Source: Aphis gossypii
Taxonomy: Eukaryota > Arthropoda > Insecta > Hemiptera > Aphididae
DNA length: 64,000 nt
Direction: 5' to 3'
Assembly (NCBI RefSeq): GCF_020184175.1
Contig: NC_065533.1
Span: 5,354,695-5,418,694, forward strand
The stretch's first letter is position 1. The number at the start of each line of letters is the position of its first letter. Positions 15,666 to 28,287 of the stretch are shown here, one piece after another. A program made the position numbers and the translations under genes. The notes under the pieces are model-generated. The model was not told where the DNA came from. It worked only from the letters and a program-made list of their open reading frames with translations, and did no database searches.

Positions 15666-17770
15666 CACCGCGAAATTGATGATTATCATGAAAATATCCG
15701 GCCGGTCGCTGTATTGCCGTGATTTCGTCCTTTATCATACCGATGTAGACGAATCGTCCTCCTCAGATTTCGCTAATCGCTTGGGAGAGGGCATTAATAA
15801 TACCTACGTCGTTATTGAGCTTTTGGCCGATTTTAATATAAATTACCCCAATGGTATACTTAACTGAGATTATAATATACTGTGTGTATAATTTATAAAT
15901 ATATTGATCTAGTAATACTATAGACTAGTATGTAACGGTACCAGGTATATAAATATTTAAAAACGATTGAGGATTTAAAATTAAAAAAAGTTCACGACGA
16001 ACGTGTTAACAATAATAATAATATAAAAAAACACTTCACACAATCTTTATTCTCTGCTATACCACTAGGTACACACATAGTACGTGTATAAAATACGTGC
16101 ATAAACAACGAAATTATACTTACTAAAATTTGATACGGCAAAATAATTATCTACATCTAACCTTCAACAGTCTGCAGACGTGGGTTAAACACAATATCTA
16201 ATTTCTACTTATCAAAATAAAATAAAATTCACGACTGTTTTCTCAAACCCATACTAGGAAAATTCTCAAAACCAAAATTAACATTTATAATCACTGCTTA
16301 AACGTATATATTTTTTAATGATATTCAACTTTGAAGCTTTGCCGAAAAAAAAGTTACACATAAAGGTCAATTAGGTATTTAAATAAAATATCTCCATAAT
16401 TATAAACATAACAAACATAACTAATTTTTCACACTAATCTATATATATTTTTATTTATTTTATTTGTATTTGTCACTAGTACCTATAGCCAAACTACACC
16501 AATCGAAATTCAAAAGCTGCATTAAAAACCATATAAAACACGAATACCCCATACCCCATACCAACCATATTCACGTTCAACCAGCTGTATACTACATACC
16601 AATAATGAACTAAAATAAAAATAATAACTACGAGATTTTAGTATTTATGACTGTAAAATTGTCTAGATTAAAATTTAAAAATTTAAGTTGACATTGAATA
16701 CGATAAGTTTGATTTCATTATAGGTACCGAAAACAAAAATACTTGCAGTTTTTGGTACGTACCAAATTCATCACAATGAGTCCTAAAACTATGATTGGCG
16801 GGACTATTGAAGTCCACTCAAAGCGGACGTGCCGACGCGACGATCTTCTTAACACTTATACAAGACCTAATCTATATGGATGGCACACACCGCAGTCATC
16901 ATCATCATCATTCTACAGTCAACACATACGGCAGCGAAATGGCGGCATAGTGTAAAATATTGTATAAAATTGTGGCTTATTGAATTTTTTTTCTTTCAAA
17001 CACAACGCTGCGGTGATGATATTTCCGCGGACAATATTTCAGAACTTTATACAGCTCGCCAAACGTTTGGCACGTGAACGTGATAATAGATTGGAGGGGG
17101 TAATTTATATTTTATACGGCACAAGTGGACGACAATGAGATGAAAATTCACTACACGTCCGTCTCTAATATTGACGTAATGTATTTTTAACGAATCGTAA
17201 ACGCGACTGGTGTATAATGTACGCTGTCTGTTGTGTACAAAATATAATATTATACCTAATGTAACGTGCGATGGCGTTATAATATCATAGTGGAGTCAAC
17301 GTCGAACGGACTAACACAATTATAATATAATACATCATAATATTCATAATACATATTATACAACGACAATTTAATAATAATAATATTATACAATACGCGA
17401 TTATTGCAACCGACACGGCCGGCGTATTAAACATGTTCGAGTATACAACGAAAATTTAAGACACCGATTCATGAGTGTCCTTATATATAAATACGCATTT
17501 ATATATTATATTACTAGTAATAAAACTGATACTATTAAATGTATATCTATATAGGTAGTAGTTATATTTGTATAGTACCTATATAGTATTACTAGTCTGA
17601 ACATGTACTTGTAAGAAATCTAGCAGTCCCTAACTTTCCCATAAATACCCCGAGACGTCTTAAACGCAAATAGTGTCGTGACATTCATATACATATATAT
17701 ATACTGACATAAAATCCAATAATCTTGAAAAAAAAATGTTAATTCAAACTAGATATTTTCATTATTGCAG

Positions 17771-17845
17771 GGTAAACGATTCCATCAAACGAATCAAGTA
17801 TACAGTAGAAAAATAATATGCTCGAATCAATCCTACAGATTGTAA
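17771..17845 (+). other. Candidate terminal exon after a strong acceptor
   Basis: An acceptor of good quality (TTTTCATTATTGCAG, AG at 17769-17770) opens a 24-codon frame (GKRFHQTNQVYSRK then IICSNQSYRL) closed by TAA. The peptide is not recognised. No upstream partner exon is evident within a few kilobases. It is recorded because the splice signal is better than most in this AT-rich stretch. Confidence 0.12.
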
Positions 17846-18060
17846 AAATCTTCTAGAAGTATATAAATAAAAAACAGTATAGAATGGAAGTGCATTAATA
17901 CGCAATACAGTAGGTATATAAATAGCAATATTTCTGAGTCAGGTGTGTGATGTGCGTGTTTTCGAATATTAATCCACACACGTTTTCGTCGTTTGTTGTT
18001 TTTTCCGCATAATAACGATATAATAGTAATAAATATAATATGATACATATTATAACGACC

Positions 18061-18600
18061 GAACGGCAGTCTTTATATACGCGGCGCGAGATCGCACGCA
18101 GACGCCAAGACGGAGCGACGCGAGAGGCAGATGAGTGATGGGTGGCGGGACGGGGAGGCGGTATACTCCGAGACAATCTATCGCATACCAATTTGTGCAG
18201 TAAGACATGTGTATAACGCGATGTGTGTGTGTGTGTGTGCACCATATAATAACTTATGGCGCGGTCGGGGGCCCGAAATCGCTCCAGGACGAGCGAGGAA
18301 GCGGAACGTGCTCGAGTGGAAAAAAAATCGCGCGGGTGCGCGCCCGGTCCCGGACACTTCACGAGGGGTCTAGTCTTCGTACATAATAAAACGCCGACGT
18401 AACGCCAATATCTTCTGTATTATAATATTATATATATATATATTATTATATGTACACTGCACAGAGCTGCACACGCACACGAAGACGACTGCGGCGCGTA
18501 CATCGCATTGTTATTTATATTTGTCACCCCTCAAAGCCAAACGGATGCGACGGCCGCACGTTCGAGCGCGCGCACGTCGCACACTACTCGTAACACAATG
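18061..18600. promoter_or_regulatory. CpG-rich patch, function unknown
   Basis: A CpG-dense segment (strongest at 18060-18360 and 18480-18590) in AT-rich surroundings. Overlapping frames run on both strands (155 codons on minus, 80 on plus) and neither is recognisable. It could be a promoter or enhancer. Confidence 0.25.
18222..18239. repeat. (TG)9 microsatellite
   Basis: A perfect TG run inside a CpG-containing patch. Confidence 0.9.
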
Positions 18601-21600
18601 TTATATGTATAGTGCATTATGTAGAAGACAGTGTGCAAAAAAAAAAAAAAGGAAAATATCGAGAAAATCACATTACATAACGATAACGACAAAACGTTAT
18701 ATTATTATTTTATATATTTTACAACTACACACATGGACGACGGACAAAGGCCGATTTATAAATCGTTATAGGGATTACAATCCTGAAATGGTTCAAATAC
18801 GACCTTCTGTTATAATAAATAATATCGCTATTTATTATATAACAATATCATTATTTATAGCTTAAAATCGAAAGTGGAAGAAATCGGATGGCGTTTATGA
18901 TACTTACACACGTGTTCGCCGCTGTATAGTGTATAGTGTTTTGTTATAATATAATATACTTACATATACAATACATTATATACCGGATTACATTCTATTG
19001 ACAGTGAATACTCGTTAAAGTAAAATATATCATAGCGTTTTTGGAAATATTTTGCTCACATAATTCGAACCCTTAAGTCATTACAAAATAAAATGTTTGA
19101 AAAGAAAATAATATATTATTCAATTTTTTGTGTTAATGTATAAAATAGCGAACAAATACTTTTTTGAGAATTTTTAACAAGTAAATAGTTGAATGTCGTG
19201 TCCAGAATTTTTCGAGGGGAGGAGGGGTCCAAAACCTGTATAATGTATATTGAATATTTACTGCATTTAGGTTTTGACATTTGGATAAAAATAAGACAAA
19301 AAAAGATCTAATCTTTTAAACGTGTTTGTCACAATCTATTGGACGACGGTATTTTATTATAATAATATTTTTAATTTAAACAAATATAATATTGTTGTTA
19401 ATTATCGCCGACCGTCGAAGCTTCGACCAGCATCGATAGTGATCGTTGTCGATCAATATCAATATTTTATTGAACACTATAATGATATTTGCAAATTATA
19501 CTATAAATTATAATACAAAACAGTTAATAGCACAGTTAGGTACCTATAGTTAATAATATATCTGTGGTCAATAATAATAAATTGGAGTTTTAGCCATTTA
19601 TGACTGAAAATATTTATGTTGGTATTAAAAATAAATAGTTATTTTAAACATTTGTAAACTATTTAAGAAATTTCCGGGGGGCGGTCCAGATCCCTTAGAT
19701 ACGGTCTTGAGGTAGTTACAACTTTTAAGAATTTTTTTAAAGTCAATACGGAAAAATGTTATGTTTTATTATTTGATAATGACTTTTAATTAAGTAGGTA
19801 TGAGAAATATTTAAAAAAAAACGTTAATTAATACTTTTCGATATAACGAGTGTTTACTGTAAAAGAATCACTATATGTAATATATGTAGAAAAATTCGAC
19901 AGCGGCGGCGACGAAATACGTTTGTGTTTAATTAAAACCGCCAGATAGGACGGGCATGGTTATAATAAACATATTATAATATATATACAGTGTATAAGTT
20001 TTATAATAATATATTATATCTGTCGACGGCGGCCCAGTCTCGATTTGCATAATATACAGCCACAATTAGTCAAATCGACTTTAGGTCGGGTGCGGGGACA
20101 ACCGAAAAAAACAGACAATAATTACTACGACCATCGGGCCGGACCAAGTCGTCGCCGCTCATTGCCTATTCATATACGACGAAGACGATATTATTTTCGA
20201 TAAGCACGTCCACATTCTATACCAACGTCTCGCATAAATCGGTCTCCGATAGACATCGCGGTTTGGATATTATTATTATTTCGGGTTTTGCTCCCTTCTT
20301 GCGTATATTATTCATTTGCTATAGCTGGTCGGCGGTCGTCCAGACGTTGACGCGAAGATAAGGGGTACGTATGTGGTGTATAATATTATGTTAACTATAT
20401 AAAGACGACACTTTATGATTATATGGTCGGCGGTGGTTAATTATTACATTTCAACTGATCGGAAACGTGTTTGGTCTCCGGTGGCAGTATAATAATATAA
20501 TATACTATATAAGACGTAAATGATATCATATGCACTCATCAGCGTAATAACAAGAAAAAAACAGAAAAAGTGAGATAAAACAACGTTCACCAAGCCCCTA
20601 AAAATTCCAAACAGTAGTCGGGGCTCGCGATCGGGTCACGAGAGATAGATACGGATAAAAAAACATCGGTTACGCTCTTGTTTGATAGTATAATCGAATT
20701 GTTGTATACATCGATACTACTACAACGTGATTTAATATACATATATACGATGGCGACGATAATGAGTACACCACAATGATGGTGGCCTTCGGTAAATATT
20801 GATAGGTGATAAGTGATAACAAATAATATTCCATTACAATCAGTTTTGTTGTCGTTTTTACAGCGTAACGACTCGATCCACTCGAAACCAACTAACAAAG
20901 TCTCTATTACTGCTGCAGAGGACGATATAATAATTATTCGGGTATATCTATAAAATAATAAATACGAATTTTAAATTTTAAGTTATTTTAAATGTATTAC
21001 TCGCGATAAGTATACCATTCAATCATTTTGACTGATGTCTGATACCCAACAATAAAAAATATGATTTAAATAAAATATCTCAAACATAAAATACATAAAA
21101 ATCGATCAGAGATTGTTTGTACTGCGGTAGTACAAGTGTACATCAAGTAAACGTATCCACAGATAATTGTTATTTTTTTTTCAAAACTCCGTCCAGTAAG
21201 TGCCCATTTGGCATTTTGACCTAATGTTCGCCACGCCACTGAAACACAAGCATGCGTATAACGCTTGAAGAGACAGCGACCACATAATAATATTATTAAA
21301 ACGGTTTCTCGGCTGGTGCACTGAAATTTTTTTTTGTTTTTATTATATTGTTCGCATAGTACAAATTCGTCGAGTTTACGAGCGCTTCTACCTATATAAT
21401 ACCAATATAGGTATACACAGCCGACGTCTTCGCCGCCGCCGACGACGAATAGAGACCGGACGCGACAAAGTCTCGGAAAAATCGCGTTACGATAATAATA
21501 TATAAGTATAGGCACCACGGGTATTATACGCGTTTAACAGACACACGACTGCAGTTATTATTACTATACGAGCATAAGCGAGTGTGTACGTTACGCTACG

Positions 21601-21714
21601 TTATTATAATGGGCGTGTGTGGCATCTCCGACCGTACATTATTACGTGTTGTCCATAATATATAATATATATTTTATACATTTATACGTATAGTGCGCGG
21701 AGTGTGTTTAACAG

Positions 21715-21755
21715 CCCGGCGGCGGCCCGTTTAGGACCGTCGGTGCAGGCCACCG
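21715..21755 (+). other. Candidate short noncoding exon in a CpG patch
   Basis: A 41-base GC-rich segment is bounded by a reasonable acceptor (GTGTGTTTAACAG) and a near-consensus donor (CACCG|GTAAGTC). It lies at the start of a CpG-rich patch that extends to about 21900. It carries an in-frame TAG in one frame and no start codon, so it would be an untranslated exon. Alternatively it is the 3' part of a first exon starting near 21690. Both splice sites are visible; that they are used is inference. Confidence 0.25.
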
Positions 21756-23019
21756 GTAAGTCTTTCGCTCCATTGTTCTATCCGATGCGTACCACGCATT
21801 AAATGCCACCGACTCGGGCGTTATTGCGTCGCATTCTGTCCACTATTTCCGCGGCATCTTTCCGTCTCGTTGCGGCGTTCGTTCATGTCGTTGTTATACC
21901 CTCAACCATCACCACTGCAGGTTTTCAAGATCCGTCTAAAACATTCTATAATATACGCTCGCAACGTATCATGTGTCTCCGTCACTGCACATCAGCAATC
22001 CTTACCATTCCTATAGATGTGTAATATTTCGCTCAAAGTTGCGAGTCTGAGGATATCGGTTCAGCGCGGTCCGGCAGTCCAGATATGAGATACAAAATGC
22101 GCGTGTGCGTCTATATAACTTATGTTCGATATTTTAACAGACAAGTGCAACCGCAAACATCTTCTTCTCGTCGATATTAACGATATTACCGGTGTGAGTA
22201 TTCGCGGAGATACCTAAACTCCACAAATCAAAAAAGTAGTTCTATGTTTTATAGTATTAGAGTGGAACTAACTAAAAAAAATAATTTACTCGTATTATTA
22301 TCACGCCAAAACTCGTCCTATCACATCACATCGTAAATGTATGCAGTTATACTTATAAAAATTAATTTTACTTTACTTCTTAAACGTACCTATATCCGTA
22401 ATGCTACAATCATTCAATTATTAATGTGCGGTTATATTGAGATTTATGAAGTATAATAATATTGAAGTATGCGGTTAGAATTTAAAAAATATATTGCTTC
22501 AGGGTGTAATCCACATATTATATATATATATATTATAATATTGGTATTACAAATTGAAATTTTTTTATATTCATTAATTTATTTAACTATTAACCCATTT
22601 TTAATTGTACAATTTGTATACATAGGTAAAAAACAAAGACTATTATTGATAGCAAAATTAAATAAAAACAATTTAATTCAGAGAACGTTTTTAACATTTA
22701 TTATTCTCGTACTAACTCTTTCTAATGAAAAATATTGCCGTCCCGCATCATTTTAGTAAGGTAAATTTTTTTTTGTTATTTTAATAATATGTGGGCACCT
22801 TAACATTTTATTAAGATGACATATTTATTGAAAATAATTTAAATTATTCAACACACAATTCTCGCGTTTTAACCACAACGAGATGAGGCGGTTGTGTCCG
22901 TCGCTCTCACCGTAGTATGTCCACCACAGCGGTGCATAAATTGCACAATACTAGTAATAACTACTTGTATGCACAAATTGAGTTATATTATAATCCATAC
23001 GTTCCTGCAGAACGGTAAC

Positions 23020-23022
<3 letters not shown>

Positions 23023-23054
<32 letters not shown>
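23023..23054. repeat. (AC)16 microsatellite
   Basis: The longest perfect AC run in the window at 32 bases. It yields a Thr-His artefact frame. Confidence 0.92.
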
Positions 23055-23060
<6 letters not shown>

Positions 23061-24588
23061 TGTTTTAAATAGGTAGGTGGTATATTATTAACAATGTTGT
23101 GTGTGTGTTTGTATTTTTTCCCCATTTCTTACTCGTTGTATCGCAACAGTTTAATTTACACGTTATTTTATTGCCCAGTCGCGTACTGGTTTGTCCGGTC
23201 GCCGTCTATTATAATTATAATAATATACTGCCGGTATGTGCGGCGCGAACCTATATAATATATATGTGCGCGGCAGCTAGCGCACACGCCGCAACGGAAA
23301 ACGTTAATACGCGCTCGCGTATATTATTATTACCTATGTAGGCGCGGTAGAGTTCGCGACGATGAATTTTCAAACTTTTCTACAAACCTGCGAAAGCCTG
23401 ATTATATCCCGTCAAACGCACTCCGACAATAACGTACCGTATCATACCATACCTATTAGGTACTATAGGCCTGGATTTAGGTTTGTGGAGAACATGATCG
23501 ATTTTGTCAAACTCCAAGGTGGTAAATATTTTACACATATACTATCAAGCATCATGTGCATGAGGAGTAATTCAATGGGCTATAGTAGTCTTTATACTGA
23601 TATAAAATACTTTTTATTTAAATAGATCATGTTTTGATGACTTGATGATGATAATGACTATCAAATAGAATATTTGGACATCAATACGAATCAAGGGGTT
23701 GTTGCACTGTTTTTATTAGCAATATACTATCCAGATATTTCGGACTAAAATATTGTGTTGGCTATCATAATTGTTTTTTATCTATGTGTCAGCGGCTTAA
23801 ATCATAATTTATTTTTAAGAATAGCAAAATAAAATTTTAAATATTATGCGATTTGTTATACATATAGTGTAAGTAGTGTAACAGAGGATACGAAAATACT
23901 ACTGTGAAGGACTGAAGCCGGCCCATTGCTCTCCTATCTTAAATTAGTTCAATTCAATACCGAGTGATGGATAGGTTATAAGCTTATTAATTATTATACA
24001 TGTTATTCACCCAGAGTCGTATGTACGATATTGTTAATATTATTGTGACGCGAGTATAATAATCATAATAAAATATTGTAGTATTGTGCAGCGCGAGCGA
24101 GTTGTAACGCAAGCACCGATGCACGGCCGCGTCATAGGACGTGCATGCGCCTGTAATATGCACTGTGCAGCAGCAGCGAAATGACTCGAGGCGACACGAA
24201 TTCGAAACGCATTCCATTACACAAAACGCTTACACTGCGCTGGTACATTAACGATATGCGGACCGAGCACTGGCTGCAGTCGTCAAATGATTCAGTCGTC
24301 ACTGCGCGTTATAAATTTGGTTTAGCATAGTATATACTTATTATAATACACAGATACTATATTATCGTGTAATAGAGTGATATTATTACAGTATTGTTAT
24401 CGTGTTGTATATAGATTACATATATATTATATAGGAAGGTGGTGGTATTTTTCTTAACACTCATCGCGAACGACGACGATTTTGAATGGATTTACGCGCG
24501 GCAAAACTTTGCAAGTCGGTTACAACTTACAAAGTTTTCGAATAAACGACCGTAACCATAACAAATATTTAAATGGCTGCAGAAGGCA

Positions 24589-24590
<2 letters not shown>

Positions 24591-24619
<29 letters not shown>
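24591..24619. repeat. (ATT)n microsatellite
   Basis: A run of nearly ten ATT units in noncoding DNA. Confidence 0.9.
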
Positions 24620-27600
24620 CAATATTATAATTACCGTAGGTACATCATACACGTGAATTAATTCTAGGAATACTATCCTGCAGATTTCCAAAAACCGAAA
24701 ATCCCGTTAATATTATGAAAAATATACATTTCACAATTTTTTTAATTTAATTAATGCATAATTTTATTATTATTTAAAACAACTTGAATCATTTCGCAGT
24801 GTCTGGGAAGTAAATTAAATCAAATTGGAAATTCTCGAAATATAAATATAAATCGGGTTAGTAATGAAAACGTATATGAATCCCTCAATATAATTGGAAA
24901 TTTTTATCCTCCAGTCAATCCTATATATTTATGGGAAAACCTATTTGCAATGGACATACGGTGCTGGCTAAAGTAAACCCATTTGCGTTAACATTCGAAA
25001 CAATTAACAGTTTTTATTTATCTTTACGTCGTAAGTGTAAAAAATAATACAGACAAGTGATTTACATAATATACAGATAATGAGGAAAACCGAAAAGGCG
25101 ACGGACCGACCAGAACACCGCAAAAATACGTGTCATTAAATTTCTTTTTTAATATTTTTATACTTTTTTTATTAGCTACATGATTTATGTAAGAACGAGT
25201 TTAATATTGCTTTGGCTGCCGCGTTATCGCCTCATCTACTGATTCTTCAAACGGAAAAAAGTCTAATTTTGTACCTCGTATTAAGGAACAATTGACATCC
25301 GAATTAGTACATAATATGTACACAACAGTCTTTATTGTACATGGTATACAATTATATACCATATACATTGAATTTGCAAAAAGTTAAATCAGGTATTTTC
25401 GTGTGTGTATTTATAAATATGTGTATGAATTGATTTAAAAATACAAAATATTCATAGTGGTTTGTATCCCAAAAGCCTGTCAGCTTGCACCATATTATAT
25501 GGAGGTGATTTATATGTAAATAAAATATATAAAAATATCTAAGCTATCGCCTCATCTGCGGCATGGCACGATGATAGTGTCGGGTTTCAATTGCTTTAAT
25601 AATTATTCGAGTAATTATTGCCGTCAAACTTAAATGCGTGCGTGTTCGTGTTCACAATATGTAGTGCCACTACGGTGGTATTCGCTGGTACTTAAATTTA
25701 TTTGAGACGTAGGCAGGTATGTAAGTACTTTATATTATATTATATATTATGTGCATATAATACATATTACAGAAATGAATGAAGCATCTACTTCGTGTCT
25801 ATACTGCATGTTATTTATGTTACGTTATAAAATTATATTATATAGAGTATTGTAAAATATGTTAACGAATCACATTATAAAAACTACTTGCGTTTTAAAA
25901 TAACACATATGGCCGTTACGCTGTATCGTCTCGGGACGATGTCGCCATGCAGTCTTCGCTCAATTATAATAATATAGTATCATCGTTGTTGCAGTTAGTG
26001 TATATATATAAATATAAGTACACAGGTAGTTACACTCAATTTATTTTCCACGCAATAGAAATGCGTTTCATGACTCGAAACGCCGTGTTGTCCGAAAGGT
26101 GATATTGTTGTTTATAATACTGCATGTTTTAAAGAAAAGACCAACATAATGGAACTCAAAGAAATAAAACTTTTTACTCATCCTAGGGGACTCGGTCGTA
26201 TTGTTGTTTCGTTTTTGGGCTAAAATACATATTTTAAGTGACCAACTTTAAAATAAAAAAAAAAAATTAACAGGAAATGTTTTACGGGGATCAAAGTTCA
26301 AATTGTTGTGATATTTATGGACAAGAACGTGCAGAGTTGTAAAAGAAGTTTTCCAGACGGTGTTCTTTTTCTTATAATAGATGTAAAGCCTACAGATAGG
26401 TCAGATATGGCCTCTTTTTTCTTTCATTCTTTCTATACACACAACACACGACCGCTAAGAAAAACTAGTCACTGCGGAATAACATACACACACATATATA
26501 TAAGTAGATACACGCGATAACATCTTCAGACCTATTGCGTTTATATAGGTGTAAGCTTAAAATCGATATAATATAATATCTAATGTCATCTAAAAAAAAT
26601 GTGAAGGTGATTACGCAATGAGTTGAAAAATGTGAGAATTTATTATTTATTTATTTTTTTGTTTTGTTTAACTGTTTACGTATTATATATTTATAAGTAT
26701 TTATATATAATATGTATACACACATACAGATCGAGAGTATCGATAGACTTATATTCTGAATACGCACGAACGCACTACAGAGTTGAGAAATAACAACCAA
26801 CCTATACGGCAAGGAATTCGTGAAATTTAAAACAAACCGTTTCAAGGATTGTGCGCAGATAAATCGAATTCATCGCTGTCGTCGAGATACAATAACATCT
26901 CTACAATAAAACTCTAAACGCCGACCTTTTAAACGAGTACGTAATAATAATGGATCCACACGTGTATATTAAAACATATTTGTATCTGTTGTTATGCATA
27001 ACTACTATTATTGGTTACAAGGATAATATGTACATGAATATACATAATATACATGAAAATAATAATCACAACATTAGCGTATATTAATACGAATCGGAAG
27101 ATATCGAAGGTACTTCCTAATTTTATAATATGCATTTTTTTTAGTAATAATCTATGTCAATTTATAACGAAACGACAGGCTCTTTTCTATCAATATATTT
27201 AGTATTAATGCGTATTTATTCTTCCAACAGCTAAACGTATCACATATAATTCGTGGAATAGATACCAAAAAAAACCATATTGGAATTCCATCAACCCAAA
27301 ACATCGTTTACACATATATTATACACAATTACACACTAGATTGAAAGTCATCGAGACGGAAATCAGAGAAATTATCTCTAACAAAGGTATTTAATAAAAT
27401 AATTTATTTCGATCAAAGTGACTAGTGTGTATAATTTAATACTATAATATCATATTGCTTACACTAAAATATGTTTGATCGATTCGAACGTTGTGTATCG
27501 ACTGACCAACAACTGCATGTAATAAAAACTTAATGACGTCAAAACAATTTGCGAAATGGTGTTACCAGCTACTAGAACATAATATCATTCAGTTTTACGG

Positions 27601-27828
27601 TTATGTAGTACTGCAGTAGCGCCTATAAAAAAAATAAGAGTCCACGATTCGCGAGTAAATACTATAACCCTGGTCGTAGTAGACAAACCAATATTTATAA
27701 TATAGAAGAGCTGGTATGTACGATGTTGAGTTCGAATCAATGACCGATCATAGCGTTCAAATGACCACTTCTATCCAGAAAACTCACCCAGAAATACATT
27801 TCATGAAAGTAGGTGCATCGTATCATTC

Positions 27829-28020
27829 CTAATCCTTCGTTGACTTATCTCGTTTCCTTCTTACGCCGGTCCCGATCGGTTTTCCATAGATCTCCGAGCT
27901 AGGAAAAACGCCGGCCGGACCTAACTTCATTGTGCCATACGCGTCGGTACAAGTACCACAGATGTAGGTTAGCATATTATTGTTTTCAGGCCGCGCGTAC
28001 GCAGTCCTTCGGCTGGGCAT
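27829..28020 (-). other. Candidate small ORF (63 codons) next to a CpG patch
   Basis: An ATG at 28020 starts a 63-codon frame that runs from a CpG-rich patch (28020-28190) and ends in TAG. On the same strand a TATAATA lies about 150 bases upstream of the ATG. The C-terminal half has a natural composition, with CGTCTDAYGTMKLGPAGVF followed by a basic tail. No domain is recognised. It may be an orphan gene, a first exon or an artefact of locally high GC. Confidence 0.15.
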
Positions 28021-28239
28021 CGGCGCGCGCACACAGCCACTCGTCTCGACGCAAAACCGGTATTCGTCGTCGTCGATGGCTGTCTCACTCGGTCAGCCGC
28101 TCGTCCAGCTCGCTCCGTCTCACTCGCCGCCGCAGCCGCTACGGTTCGATGACACCGCCGCGCATATTATACACACCACACGGCCGTAACGTATCTCATA
28201 TTATTATTATGTATATGCGACGACGATTAGGAGGTATAC

Positions 28240-28287
28240 TTCTTCTTCTTCTTCTTCGTCTCCTTTTCCTTATTCTTATTCTTATTC
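28240..28287. repeat. (TTC)n followed by (CTTATT)3
   Basis: A TTC run (28240-28257) and then three CTTATT units (28268-28287) form a pyrimidine-rich block on the plus strand just beyond the 28.1-kb CpG patch. The poly-Leu frame here is an artefact. Confidence 0.85.

Larger units (their letters stand above)
9836..18060. other. Gene-free AT-rich stretch
   Basis: Contains microsatellites and a moderate CpG patch (about 12360-12660). The 144-codon minus frame at 14559-14993 crosses an AT repeat and is Tyr/Thr/Arg-rich, so it is not accepted. The only splice-like item is the acceptor at 17770. Confidence 0.55.
18601..27828. other. Gene-free stretch, mostly AT-rich
   Basis: Holds the 21.7-kb CpG patch, microsatellites at 23023 and 24591, and two related G-rich motifs near 19215 and 19675. 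The 150-codon minus frame at 21066-21518 and the 95-codon plus frame at 22469 are compositionally biased and not accepted as genes. Confidence 0.5.

Noticed and set aside
17895..18362. 155-codon minus-strand frame
   Set aside because: Crosses a CpG patch and a TG repeat; Arg/Ser/Tyr/Leu-biased, with no domain and no conserved features. Competing frames of similar quality lie on the other strand.
19735..19765. Minus-strand FFRID peptide as possible ephrin exon 2
   Set aside because: Only four residues agree with the expected start of ephrin exon 2, and the following codons are unrelated.
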